From assembly GCF_963677715.1 (NCBI RefSeq), contig NZ_OY782495.1, positions 1,602,001 to 1,666,000 on the forward strand: a stretch of DNA of 64,000 nt. The letters run 5' to 3'. Below are positions 44,162-53,556 of the stretch, one piece after another. The translations under genes and the position numbers were made by a program. The stretch's first letter is position 1. Each line of letters begins with the position of its first letter. The notes under the pieces were generated by a model. The model was not told where the DNA came from. It searched no databases and worked only from the letters and a program-made list of their open reading frames with translations. Origin of the DNA: an uncultured Bacteroides sp. Its GTDB lineage: Bacteria; Bacteroidota; Bacteroidia; Bacteroidales; Bacteroidaceae.

Positions 44162-45190
44162 ATGGATGAAAAAGGGAAAAAGAAACTGATTTACGATTCG
44201 TCTCAGGAAACAAAGCAAGCGAGGCAGGATATCTATGTTAAACTGCTGCACCGCTATTTTCATGGCGACTCCACTGACAAAGAAAAACAAGCGGTGGAAG
44301 AATGGGATGCGGAACATAGCTGGAGTCGTTATACTCAACGCATGGATGAAAGGAAAATGGAAGAAGATTGTGAAGGAGTATGGAATAATTTAGAAAAAAA
44401 ACTTCATTTTAAAAGAAAGAGTCGTAAACGCATAATAGCGCTACGGAACTATGCAGCGGCAGCTGTCCTCCTTCTCTTGGTGCTTGGCGTAGGAGGTTTG
44501 TATCTACCCAACCAGTCAAGGTCTGATTCAGAAGCTTTGGTAGCTAACTATGATACCTACGAAACCGGTATGCATGAGAGAAAAGAGATTCACTTACCCG
44601 ATGGTAGTATCGTCCATCTAAACAGAGATAGTCATTTGCATTTACTGGCCAATGAATTCGATCGGAAGCAACGGGAAGTTTGGTTGGAAGGAGAGGCTTT
44701 TTTTGAAGTGTCCAAAAATCCAAAAAAAGAATTTATTATACACAGTGGCAACCTAAAAACAGTAGTAAAGGGTACTTCTTTTAATATTAAAGCATATAAG
44801 GATTTGAAGGAAGATGCGATTACGGTCAGAAGTGGTCGGGTAGAAATTTTCACTGATAATGAGCAGCTAGCAACGTTAACAAAAAATCAGCAATTGATGT
44901 ATAATCGGGAGAAGGATAGCTATGAGACTGAAACAGCTGATTGGCAAGATGCCGCCAGTTGGTTAGACGGAGGTTTTGTGCTAAACTATGCTAATACCGA
45001 AGAACTAAAAATGCGCATAAAACAGTATTACGGCGTGGAAATGGAAATTCGTGACAAAGCCCTAAAAGGAATACATTTGAAATCTTCTTTTGTGGAAGGA
45101 ACCAAAATAGAGGAAGTCATGAACACACTTTGCAAATTGTATAATGTAAAATATACAATAGAAAATAGCCGGGTGATTCTCCATAAATAA
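44162..45190 (+). CDS. FecR-family anti-sigma factor
   Basis: This 342-residue protein has a cytoplasmic N-terminal part of about 95 residues, a single membrane helix near 97-117 (YAAAAVLLLLVLGVGGLYL) and a periplasmic FecR domain (ERKEIHLPDGSIVHLNRDSHLHL, REVWLEGEAFFEV, FIIHSGNLKTVVKGTSFNIKAY). A C-terminal STN-like tail follows (LKMRIKQYYGVEMEIRD). It should hold the sigma factor inactive until the SusC signalling domain reports substrate. The SusC gene follows 170 bases later. Confidence 0.93.
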   Translation: MDEKGKKKLIYDSSQETKQARQDIYVKLLHRYFHGDSTDKEKQAVEEWDAEHSWSRYTQRMDERKMEEDCEGVWNNLEKKLHFKRKSRKRIIALRNYAAAAVLLLLVLGVGGLYLPNQSRSDSEALVANYDTYETGMHERKEIHLPDGSIVHLNRDSHLHLLANEFDRKQREVWLEGEAFFEVSKNPKKEFIIHSGNLKTVVKGTSFNIKAYKDLKEDAITVRSGRVEIFTDNEQLATLTKNQQLMYNREKDSYETETADWQDAASWLDGGFVLNYANTEELKMRIKQYYGVEMEIRDKALKGIHLKSSFVEGTKIEEVMNTLCKLYNVKYTIENSRVILHK

Positions 45191-45360
45191 AAGTAAGCAT
45201 AAATAAAGGTTGGTCGCTAAAACCAATCTTCCCAGATCCTCCTTTTGGGGGATGTGCAGATAGCTTTTGCCTTTTTTCAAGGGCCAATAGAATATAATTA
45301 GCTAATTATAAACAGAGCATATCACATCAAAATAGTTAACAATACAAAAATGAAAAAAGA

Positions 45361-48300
45361 ATGAAAAGTATGAATTTTCCTCGCATTATTTTTCTAATAA
45401 CAAGCTTCCTCTGTTGGCCGATCCTTATGCAAGGTCAAACGATAAGCAAACATTTTCCAGCGGAGAGCGTAGCGGAACGAGTTAAAGAGATGGTGAAAGA
45501 AAGTAAGAAAAATATTTCTTTTGATTCACAACAAATTGGTAATACACTGCTTCCGGAGGCCAATGTAGTCAACTCTTCCGTAGAGCAGACTCTGGAAAAA
45601 AGCCTCTTAGGAAGCGGATTAACCTACAAAAAAGTTTCCGAAAACTCATATATTATTGTGCAGGCTTCGAAATTAACAGCCCCGACGGATTCTAACAAAA
45701 GTAAAAAGAAAACAATTTCGGGCAGAGTAGTAGATGGAAAGGGAATTCCGGTGATTGGCGCCAATATATTGGTTAAAGGTACAACTCAGGGAGTTATTAC
45801 AGATGTAGATGGCTCTTTTGAAATAAAGGCGAATGAAGGAAGTAACCTGATTGTTTCATTTATTGGTTACATCAATAAAGAAATCATGGCTACAGGTCAA
45901 AACAATTTAAATATTGTTTTGGAAGAAGATTCTAAAACCTTAGATGAAGTTGTCGTTATCGGATACGGTACTACAAAGAAAACAGATTTAACAGGTGCTC
46001 TTAGCTCCGTAGCCAACGATAAAATAGTTGCAACTCACTATAATAGTGCCACAGAAGCTCTATATGGTCAGCTACCTGGCGTTGACATTGTTTCATCAGG
46101 AACAAAACCCGGAGGAGGATATAATATTATGGTTCGTGGGCAAAACACCATTATTGCCGAACCCGGTGGTGATGCTCGAACTGATATGAGTAATATTAAT
46201 CCCCCACTTTATGTTGTTGATGGTATGTATGTTACTTCTATCAATGATATTTCTCCAAATGACATTGAGCGCATCGATGTACTGAAAGACGCTTCTTCAA
46301 CATCAATTTACGGCTCTCGAGGTGCCAATGGAGTGATCATTGTGACAACTAAAAAAGGTACTGAAGGCAGAAATCATGTAGAATATACAGGGGCTTTTTC
46401 CATTAATTCAGCAATGAATTTACCTGATTTTTGCAATGCCGATGAATATGTGCAATACAGATTGGATAGAGCGATAGGCAATAATTATTCAGATAACACC
46501 TATGTTCCTGATTTAAAAACAGTTCTCGGTGCTCAGCAATACGATAATTATACTGCCGGCAAAACTATTGATTGGCCCTCAGAGATTCTTAATACTTCTT
46601 ATTCTCAATCACATTCACTTAGAGTAGAAGGTAGTGGAAAAGGATTAGGTTATAGTTTAGGGCTTGGCTACAACAATGAAAAAGGAATTATTGAAGGTGA
46701 TAGTTATACCCGTTATAATGTTAGCGCATCAGTAAATAGACAAATCAACGATATATTTAAGATTGGAGCTAATATTTACACTGCTTATGAAATTACACCG
46801 AATGCTAGTCCGGAAACATTACGTACAGCTTACAGGTTAAATCCTCTCACCGACAAATATGATACTGACGGGTCCCTCCTTTTATTTTCGGATAAAACTC
46901 TTAGTAATCTGGTAAATCCATTATTAGAGATGAGAAATCGAACCACCGAAACAAATAGTTTACACACATTCGGAAATATAAATTTAGAAATAAAGCCTCT
47001 TAAATGGTTAAAATATACTATAACATTTACGCCTGATATCCAATCCACTACTTACGGATCATACATCGGATCAAATACAAAAACGGCAAGTGGAAATCCG
47101 AGTGGAACATCAGCACAATATAGAACAAGTAATACAATTAAATATACTTGGGATAATATATTGTATGGTGAAAAAAAATGGGGAGATCATAGTTTTAATT
47201 TAACCTTAGGCACATCTTGGTACAGATATACATATAAATATTCTGCTCAGGCCGCAAAAGCTTTCTCTACGGATAAATATAAATGGTACAATATGGGTGC
47301 CGGAACGATGACAAGTATGGCAACAAGTTATGAACAAGAGCAACTCAGTTCTTATTTTGCTCGTATCAACTATGACTATAAAGGACGTTATTTATTCACC
47401 GCTACCGGTCGTACTGATGGCAGTTCAAAACTGGCAATGGATCATAAATGGGCATTTTTCCCTTCAGCAGCAATTGCATGGAGAGTTTCTGAAGAAGATT
47501 TTTTGAAAGATAAGAACTGGCTATCTAATTTGAAAATGCGTTTTAGCTATGGTGTATCAGGTAATAATGGCGTAGATCCATATACATCTTCACAAACAGT
47601 TGCTAATAGCAAATATCTTTTTGGTAATGATAATGGAGTTACAAGTTCCTCTATTTCAAATATTGAAAATAAAACACTCTCTTGGGAGTTAACTAAAGAG
47701 TTTAACTTGGGCCTGGATTTTGGATTTTTTAATGGAAGAATTAATGGAACTATCGATGTGTATAACCGTCGAACAAATGATATTATTATGAATCGTGTCA
47801 TGTCAGAGATGAACGGATTTGGTAGTGTTACTGATAATGTCGGCTCAATAAATAACCGTGGCATTGAAATCTCGTTAAGTACTGTCAATATTAAAACCAG
47901 AGATTTTTCTTGGATAACAAATATCAATTTCACAAAGAATAGCAATAAAATTATAAGTTTGGCTGATGGAACTACAAGGGATGAAGCTAATCAATGGTTT
48001 GTTGGTAAGCCTGTCGGAGTGGTATGGACTTACGACCAGATAGGTTTTTGGGGTAAAGATGAAGCTGATAAAGCGGCTGTTTATGGGCTAGCACCCGGGA
48101 GTATTAAAGTAAGAGATATTGATAATGACGGGAACACAGATAACGATGACAAAGTTTTCAAAGGATCTGTATTTCCAAAATGGACAGGAGGTCTTACCAG
48201 CACTTTCGCCTATAAAAATTTTGATCTGGCATTTACTGTCACAACCCGTCAGGGACAATATTCATATTCTCAGTTTCATAGAACCTATGCTATGACTGAC

Positions 48301-48636
48301 GAAAAATCCTTTAATGTGCTAAAGTTAAATTACTGGACGCCTGAAAATACAACAGGAACATGGCTTAGACCCGGAGTTAATACCGGAGAGTTGGATGCTC
48401 TGTTTTATCAGAAAACCTCTTACGTGAAAGTTGGTTATATAAACATAGGATACAACGTTCCCGAAAAGATAACCAGAGATATAAAACTTAGTAAACTTCG
48501 TGTTTATGCTTCGTGCCAGAATCCATTTATTTTTACTGGTTATAAAGGTTGGGATCCTGAAATGGCCAGTACGAATACTCAAAGTCAGTATGCAATGACT
48601 CGTACATTTATGTTTGGAATTAATCTTGGATTTTAA
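45361..48636 (+). CDS. SusC/RagA TonB-linked outer-membrane transporter with STN signalling domain
   Basis: This 1091-residue receptor carries, after the signal peptide, an STN domain at about residues 35-98 (VAERVKEMVKESKKNISFDSQ, ending ENSYIIVQ), then a carboxypeptidase-regulatory-like domain (ISGRVVDGKGIPVIGANILVKGTT), LDEVVVIGYGTTKKTDLTGALS, the plug motif RIDVLKDASSTSIYGSRGANGVIIVTTKKG and a barrel ending GINLGF. The STN domain is the hallmark of transporters that signal to an anti-sigma factor, fitting the FecR gene upstream. Coding sequence is AT-rich compared with the efflux operon. Confidence 0.95.
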   Translation: MKSMNFPRIIFLITSFLCWPILMQGQTISKHFPAESVAERVKEMVKESKKNISFDSQQIGNTLLPEANVVNSSVEQTLEKSLLGSGLTYKKVSENSYIIVQASKLTAPTDSNKSKKKTISGRVVDGKGIPVIGANILVKGTTQGVITDVDGSFEIKANEGSNLIVSFIGYINKEIMATGQNNLNIVLEEDSKTLDEVVVIGYGTTKKTDLTGALSSVANDKIVATHYNSATEALYGQLPGVDIVSSGTKPGGGYNIMVRGQNTIIAEPGGDARTDMSNINPPLYVVDGMYVTSINDISPNDIERIDVLKDASSTSIYGSRGANGVIIVTTKKGTEGRNHVEYTGAFSINSAMNLPDFCNADEYVQYRLDRAIGNNYSDNTYVPDLKTVLGAQQYDNYTAGKTIDWPSEILNTSYSQSHSLRVEGSGKGLGYSLGLGYNNEKGIIEGDSYTRYNVSASVNRQINDIFKIGANIYTAYEITPNASPETLRTAYRLNPLTDKYDTDGSLLLFSDKTLSNLVNPLLEMRNRTTETNSLHTFGNINLEIKPLKWLKYTITFTPDIQSTTYGSYIGSNTKTASGNPSGTSAQYRTSNTIKYTWDNILYGEKKWGDHSFNLTLGTSWYRYTYKYSAQAAKAFSTDKYKWYNMGAGTMTSMATSYEQEQLSSYFARINYDYKGRYLFTATGRTDGSSKLAMDHKWAFFPSAAIAWRVSEEDFLKDKNWLSNLKMRFSYGVSGNNGVDPYTSSQTVANSKYLFGNDNGVTSSSISNIENKTLSWELTKEFNLGLDFGFFNGRINGTIDVYNRRTNDIIMNRVMSEMNGFGSVTDNVGSINNRGIEISLSTVNIKTRDFSWITNINFTKNSNKIISLADGTTRDEANQWFVGKPVGVVWTYDQIGFWGKDEADKAAVYGLAPGSIKVRDIDNDGNTDNDDKVFKGSVFPKWTGGLTSTFAYKNFDLAFTVTTRQGQYSYSQFHRTYAMTDEKSFNVLKLNYWTPENTTGTWLRPGVNTGELDALFYQKTSYVKVGYINIGYNVPEKITRDIKLSKLRVYASCQNPFIFTGYKGWDPEMASTNTQSQYAMTRTFMFGINLGF

Positions 48637-48655
48637 TTGTTTAATTAATATAATT

Positions 48656-50299
48656 ATGAGAAAAATAATAAATTATATACTGATAACTTTGTTCCTCTCT
48701 ATCATGTTTAACTCATGTAGTCTTGATGAGGTTAATAATTCATCGGTAACAAGTGATGATTATTTCACTACAGAGAAAGCTTATGAAGAATTTGCAGCAG
48801 AAACATATGTTATGATGCGCCCTCTATTGCGTAATACCACAAGTATGTGGTATGGAACAGACATGTATGAATGTACAGGCGAGGTAAATGACACTCAGAA
48901 ACCTCTAAATGATTATACTGTTTTTGACGGCGATGAATGTTTGAGCTGGTGGGACGACAACTACAATGTAATTACTAAAGCAAATACTTGTATGACACGG
49001 GGAGCTAAAATAGAAGATGCCATAAAAGATGATATCTACGCTACTCGTACGGGTGAATTACTAACTTTACGTGCTTATGCATATTTTAATTTAGTCGAAA
49101 CTTTTGGAGGAGTTCCTTTAATAACAAGCGAAGTAACTTCACCTACATATAATTTTATCCGTAGCACAGAAGAAGAGGTATATAATCAAATTGTGGCTGA
49201 CCTCGATTCTGCCGTAAACTTGCTCCCGGAAGAACCTGCAGAATATGGACGGGTTGGTCTGGCAATGGCAAAACATCTGTTGGGTAAAGTTCTTCTTACG
49301 CGGAGTTATAAAAGCTACGCGCAATCAACAGACTTAGCTAAATCTATTACTTCTTTAAAAAGCGCCATGAATCTGTGCGCTTTGTCTAACTGGAATGTCC
49401 TTTTTGGCGATAATTATAAAAATGATAATGATGAAATCATTTTCGCAATAAGATATTCTACAACTGAAACATTAAACTCAGGTTCCGGAAACAATCTTTA
49501 TCAACATTTTAAATTCCGGACAGATCTATATCCCGGAGGATATAGAGCAGCTCCACCATATTGGAAACAAGATGATTCTTATCAAGCAACGTCATATCTT
49601 TTCAATCTTTATAAAGCGAATGATTATCGCGCATCCGAAAGATTCCTGAAACGCCATATTATAGCGTCTACAAATGCTGAGGGTGCAAATGGCCATATCA
49701 CAGCCGGAGACACAATTATTTATCTCCCTAAAGATTCTATGTCAGATGAGAAAATTGCCGCATATATGGTAAGCCATCAACCAACATACTATGTCGTAAA
49801 TCCAAACCAATATCATAAACTCTTTGATTCGAATACTATTTATCCAATTATTTGGAAATTTTATGATCCTACTGTCTCCGTATATGCTGCAGATGGAACA
49901 GATCCAAGGGGACATCGCGACACGTATGTGTTTCGAAGAGCAGAGACAATGATGCTATTGGCAGAAGCCTATGTGAAAGAAGGAGAAGGAGAACTTGCCA
50001 CGGATCTCATTAACGAATTAAGAAAGCGTGCTAATTTAAGCGGTGACGAATTATTATCAGGTACAGCAACAATTGATGATGTGCTTGATGAATCTGCCCG
50101 AGAATTGTTCGGTGAATCAAATCGTTGGATGGACTTAAAACGAAGTAATAATTTGTTAACACGTGCATTGAAATATAATGTTTATTGTGCCCACCAGCAT
50201 ACTTCTGCAATTAGTAATACTTATTTATTACGGCCAATTCCAAAAACAGAAATAGAGCGTTGTCCAACCTTAGTTCAAAATCCAGGATATCCAAACTAA
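48656..50299 (+). CDS. SusD/RagB-family outer-membrane lipoprotein (PUL 2)
   Basis: The ATG at 48656 opens a lipoprotein signal (MRKIINYILITLFLSIM, lipidated at Cys21 in FNSCS); starts further upstream overlap susC. The protein (547 residues) has the SusD pattern: TRTGELLTLRAYAYFNLVETFGGVPL, AMAKHLLGKVLLTRSYKSY, FRRAETMMLLAEAYVKEGEGEL and LDESARELFGESNRWMDLKRSNN. It would form the substrate-binding lid of the SusC protein encoded 20 bases upstream. Confidence 0.94.
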   Translation: MRKIINYILITLFLSIMFNSCSLDEVNNSSVTSDDYFTTEKAYEEFAAETYVMMRPLLRNTTSMWYGTDMYECTGEVNDTQKPLNDYTVFDGDECLSWWDDNYNVITKANTCMTRGAKIEDAIKDDIYATRTGELLTLRAYAYFNLVETFGGVPLITSEVTSPTYNFIRSTEEEVYNQIVADLDSAVNLLPEEPAEYGRVGLAMAKHLLGKVLLTRSYKSYAQSTDLAKSITSLKSAMNLCALSNWNVLFGDNYKNDNDEIIFAIRYSTTETLNSGSGNNLYQHFKFRTDLYPGGYRAAPPYWKQDDSYQATSYLFNLYKANDYRASERFLKRHIIASTNAEGANGHITAGDTIIYLPKDSMSDEKIAAYMVSHQPTYYVVNPNQYHKLFDSNTIYPIIWKFYDPTVSVYAADGTDPRGHRDTYVFRRAETMMLLAEAYVKEGEGELATDLINELRKRANLSGDELLSGTATIDDVLDESARELFGESNRWMDLKRSNNLLTRALKYNVYCAHQHTSAISNTYLLRPIPKTEIERCPTLVQNPGYPN

Positions 50300-50503
50300 T
50301 TGTTAGAGAACTTCCTCCAAGTAATTTAATTACCATATCATAAACATGCAAATACCTGTTAACAAGTAAGTTATGAAATAAAAATGTGGCAATAAATACA
50401 AATAAATTGATACATCGACTTATATCAAATTATTATATAAAAAGCCGCAGAAGAATTACGAAGTCATTCATTTATATATATATATAAAATAAAATATTTA
50501 CAA

Positions 50504-51580
50504 ATGAAAATAGTAAAATTAATAATAAGTGTGCGTTTTCTATTGACGACAATGCAGCTCGCTTCCCAGTCATTCAACTTACCCGATAATTTACATATTA
50601 ATAGAATACAAGTAATAGGTTCTCACAATAGCTATAAACAAGCTATCGAACCAGCTTTATTTAAAGCACTCCAAACAAAATATTCGGTATCAATGAACGG
50701 TCTGGCTTATAATCATATCAGTTTACAAGAACAACTTGACATGGGATTAAGAAATTTAGAAATAGATGTTTATTCCGATAGCCTTGGTGGAAGGTATTCT
50801 CATCCGAAAGGCTTATTGATGGCTACGCCTAAAGAACCATATAATGCTGACGGAGTAATGGATAAGCCGGGATTTAAAGTTTTCCATATTCCCGATATTG
50901 ATTTCAGAAGTTCTTGCCCTACGCTTGAAATTTGTTTGGAGCAATTAAAAAATTGGTCAAATAATCATCCAAAACATAGTCCAATATTTATAACAATGGA
51001 AGCAAAAGATTCAGAAAAAGAACGGTCAGACAGGACTAATCCTGAAAAGTTCACATCAAAAACTTTCGATATTCTGGATCAGACCATCAGAAAAGGTTTA
51101 GGTAACGAAAAGTTAATCACTCCCGATCAGGTACGTGGTAATTATAGCTCTCTGGAAGAAGCTGTTATCAATGACAATTGGCCTACATTAAAAGAGGCAA
51201 AGGGTAAATTCATTTTTATTCTCGATCAAAAAGACAGGAAGAGGGACTTATATATCAAAGGGCATCCGTCTCTCAAAAACAGAGTTTTGTTTGCAAATGC
51301 AGAACCGGGAACACCTGAAGCTGCTATTCTTATCCGTAATAATTCCAAAAATACAAGCGAAATACAGCATTTAGTAAAGCAAGGGTACATCATTCGTACT
51401 CGCGCCGACTCGGATACAAAAGAAGCACGAACAAATGATTATAGTTCTTTTCATGCAGCTTGCGAATCAGGAGCACAAATAATTACAACCGATTATTATA
51501 AAGAGAGTACTTGGTTTGATTCAACCTATAAAGTGAGTTTTGAAGACAAAACTTACTTTAGGCTCAATCCACTTTTTTAA
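50504..51580 (+). CDS. Phosphatidylinositol-specific phospholipase C-like enzyme (PI-PLC-C1, PF16670)
   Basis: This 358-residue exported TIM-barrel phosphodiesterase has a signal-like N-terminus, the first catalytic His41 in GSHNSYK, metal-ligand-like Glu86 and Asp88 in NLEIDVY, a second His128 in KVFHIPDID and TMEAKD after the third strand. The family is predicted to cleave phosphoinositides or related phosphodiester lipids in a Ca2+-dependent way. It follows susD by 204 bases in the sigma-factor-controlled locus, so the product imported by SusCD may be an inositol phosphate, glycosylinositol phosphate or similar headgroup. Confidence 0.87.
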   Translation: MKIVKLIISVRFLLTTMQLASQSFNLPDNLHINRIQVIGSHNSYKQAIEPALFKALQTKYSVSMNGLAYNHISLQEQLDMGLRNLEIDVYSDSLGGRYSHPKGLLMATPKEPYNADGVMDKPGFKVFHIPDIDFRSSCPTLEICLEQLKNWSNNHPKHSPIFITMEAKDSEKERSDRTNPEKFTSKTFDILDQTIRKGLGNEKLITPDQVRGNYSSLEEAVINDNWPTLKEAKGKFIFILDQKDRKRDLYIKGHPSLKNRVLFANAEPGTPEAAILIRNNSKNTSEIQHLVKQGYIIRTRADSDTKEARTNDYSSFHAACESGAQIITTDYYKESTWFDSTYKVSFEDKTYFRLNPLF

Positions 51581-51663
51581 GATCATGAAGCCTTGTGAAA
51601 ATTTGCAACTATTTTAACTAAAAGATTTCGATAAGAAGAGTATTAAATAAAAATTATGACATT

Positions 51664-52893
51664 ATGTTCAAAAACAACAGAAAACAATTCTCAATAAGAG
51701 GATTTATCCGTACCACATTGGTAGTAATTACACTGAGTTGCGTCAGTAGCTCTATGTCAGGACAAACAAACCATAGCAATCCGTGGGCACCCACACGCAT
51801 CGACACGCTACCACCCATCGCCAGCCTTACCGACGGCGTATGGCTCAAGGGTGAACTTCATGTGCACTCTCGGCATAGTAAAGACTCCTCGAATAACCCC
51901 GTCAAAAAAATTATTGTTTTTTCGGAGTCTGTGGGAATGGACTTTATCTGCATCACCGACCACGACAACCATGTAAATGGGGATGTGGCAAACAATACTT
52001 GGATAGACCCCGAGTTTAAATCAAATTCCGTCCTATTACTTTATGGCGCGGAATGGACAACGGTCCGCGGTCACGGCAATGTCTTTTCAGCAAGACCTTA
52101 CGATCACCAGCGGCTGTATGACGTACGCGACCAGCGAGACGTAGTGGTCGGGGCTGTAAAGAAAGAACTTGGAGTTCATCTGTCTGCAAATCATCCGAGC
52201 GGAAAAGATCACTTCGGATATTCCTACGATATAGTCAACTCAATTGAAGTCTGGAATTCCGCAGTATGGCCCAAGAATGCCAATGCAATCATGATCTGGG
52301 ACGACATGCTTTCATCAGGACGTAAACTAACAGGCAGAGGCGGAAGCGATGCGCATCACGGCGTTCCGGAAACGCCTGCTCAGGCGACGAAGAGCAGCTA
52401 TCAGGCAAAAGCCAACTATGTTGGAACCCCAACGACTTGGGTATTTGCCACAGCTCGAACTTCACAGGCAGTCATCGATGCTCTCTCAAATGGACGAGTT
52501 AGCGTCGGCGCAAATCCATACACGCCCCGCGTAGAGTTCTATGCTGATCTTAATCAGGACGGCAAGATGGATATGATGATGGGAGACAATGCCATATCGA
52601 CAGGCAAGCCAGTCAACTTTCGTATTCAGCTAACAGGGAAAAAGATACCCGAGGCCACCTACACTGTCAAAGTGGTGAAAAATGGTAACCCGTTTAATAC
52701 TTACAAAATGACTGGAATAAAACCTGTTATTGAGTTCATCGATACACCGCAGGAACTCGGCCGCACCTACTATCGTGTTGTGGTCGAAGGTACACCTGCA
52801 GCCTATCCGCAAGTTCCCGAATCGATGGCGTTAACCGGAAACATGGTCGGACTCTCGAACCCGATCTTTTTCAATTTTGACCCGAACTTTTAA
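51664..52893 (+). CDS. PHP-domain metallophosphoesterase (CehA/McbA-like), exported
   Basis: This 409-residue protein has a signal sequence at about residues 1-33, then PHP motifs: ELHVHSRHSKDS with His66 and His68, TDHDNH at 98-103, LSANHPSG, and GRGGSDAHHG with C-terminal metal ligands. A beta-rich domain at about 300-405 follows. PHP enzymes hydrolyse phosphoesters or, in the CehA group, carbamate esters. Downstream of PI-PLC it may dephosphorylate the released headgroup. Composition is distinct: 40 of 60 bases are G or C at 51781-51840, against 15 of 60 in susD at 49801-49860, which points to separate acquisition. Confidence 0.86.
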   Translation: MFKNNRKQFSIRGFIRTTLVVITLSCVSSSMSGQTNHSNPWAPTRIDTLPPIASLTDGVWLKGELHVHSRHSKDSSNNPVKKIIVFSESVGMDFICITDHDNHVNGDVANNTWIDPEFKSNSVLLLYGAEWTTVRGHGNVFSARPYDHQRLYDVRDQRDVVVGAVKKELGVHLSANHPSGKDHFGYSYDIVNSIEVWNSAVWPKNANAIMIWDDMLSSGRKLTGRGGSDAHHGVPETPAQATKSSYQAKANYVGTPTTWVFATARTSQAVIDALSNGRVSVGANPYTPRVEFYADLNQDGKMDMMMGDNAISTGKPVNFRIQLTGKKIPEATYTVKVVKNGNPFNTYKMTGIKPVIEFIDTPQELGRTYYRVVVEGTPAAYPQVPESMALTGNMVGLSNPIFFNFDPNF

Positions 52894-53556
52894 CTCACTA
52901 TCTCCCATCACTGTGTAAAAGTTACGTACGCGCCTTTCAAGTTGACTACCTGACTAATCAAGAGAGTTATCGAAGGAGATTAGCCCCCTTCTCACTGAGC
53001 TCTGTATTTTTGGTCAGGTTTGTCTCAGTTACGTCAGCATAAATTTGAAAGAATGAACAAAGAAGATGCTAACCCTAAAATAGTGTTACAGATTAATCAT
53101 AAAATTAAAGAAAGAAGGATGTATATGAAATTACTTGTTTCTTTATGTATCTGAAACTGACTAAAGTTATATAAATAGTAAAATGCACACTGGCGAAAAG
53201 AAAAACAATCTATTTTTCTTTTCGCCAGTTTTTAACATTACCAGTAGAATTGACCCTTTTACATACAATATAAAGTAAACCTTCGATATAAACGACAGCA
53301 ACCAACTATTTGCTTTCGCTTGGCATGAGTATTTCGTTCTTGTTTTAAAACTTGTTCTTTACCCACGTGTTTACTGACTATGAAGATAGTCGGCCACTAT
53401 TTCGCATTAATGCGACTGCGTTAGTGATCAATATTCTATTATATTTTGTTCTTATTCTTGTTTTCTACTCTTGTTAAGTGACGCCGAGAGCATCGCTATG
53501 GGGAAGGAATATCTCATTATTGAAACTGTTTATTGAAAAAACATTCAAATTAAGAT
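52894..53556. other. Long intergenic region between PUL 2 and gshAB
   Basis: This 663-base stretch has no convincing gene. A 33-codon frame at 53053-53154 (MNKEDANPKIVLQINHKIKE...) lacks recognisable homology and may be chance. It holds a strong terminator at 53189-53233, a small hairpin gactat-gaag-atagtc at 53377-53392 and a perfect 12-base palindrome cgcattaatgcg at 53403-53414, 142 bases before gshAB. The last two could be regulator-binding sites. Confidence 0.55.
53189..53233 (+). terminator. Strong terminator after PUL 2
   Basis: A perfect 17-bp stem (53189-53205 with 53213-53229; core actggcgaaaag) and 7-base loop is followed by T residues at 53229-53233. The A-run on the 5' side would also permit termination on the opposite strand. 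Confidence 0.85.

Noticed and set aside
50471-50500. Run of alternating TA before the PI-PLC gene
   Set aside because: Simple AT-rich sequence of a kind common in intergenic DNA of this organism; no specific function can be supported.
53053-53154. 33-codon small gene
   Set aside because: No recognisable domain, no clear promoter or ribosome-binding signal, and located in a long AT-rich gap; kept only as a note.
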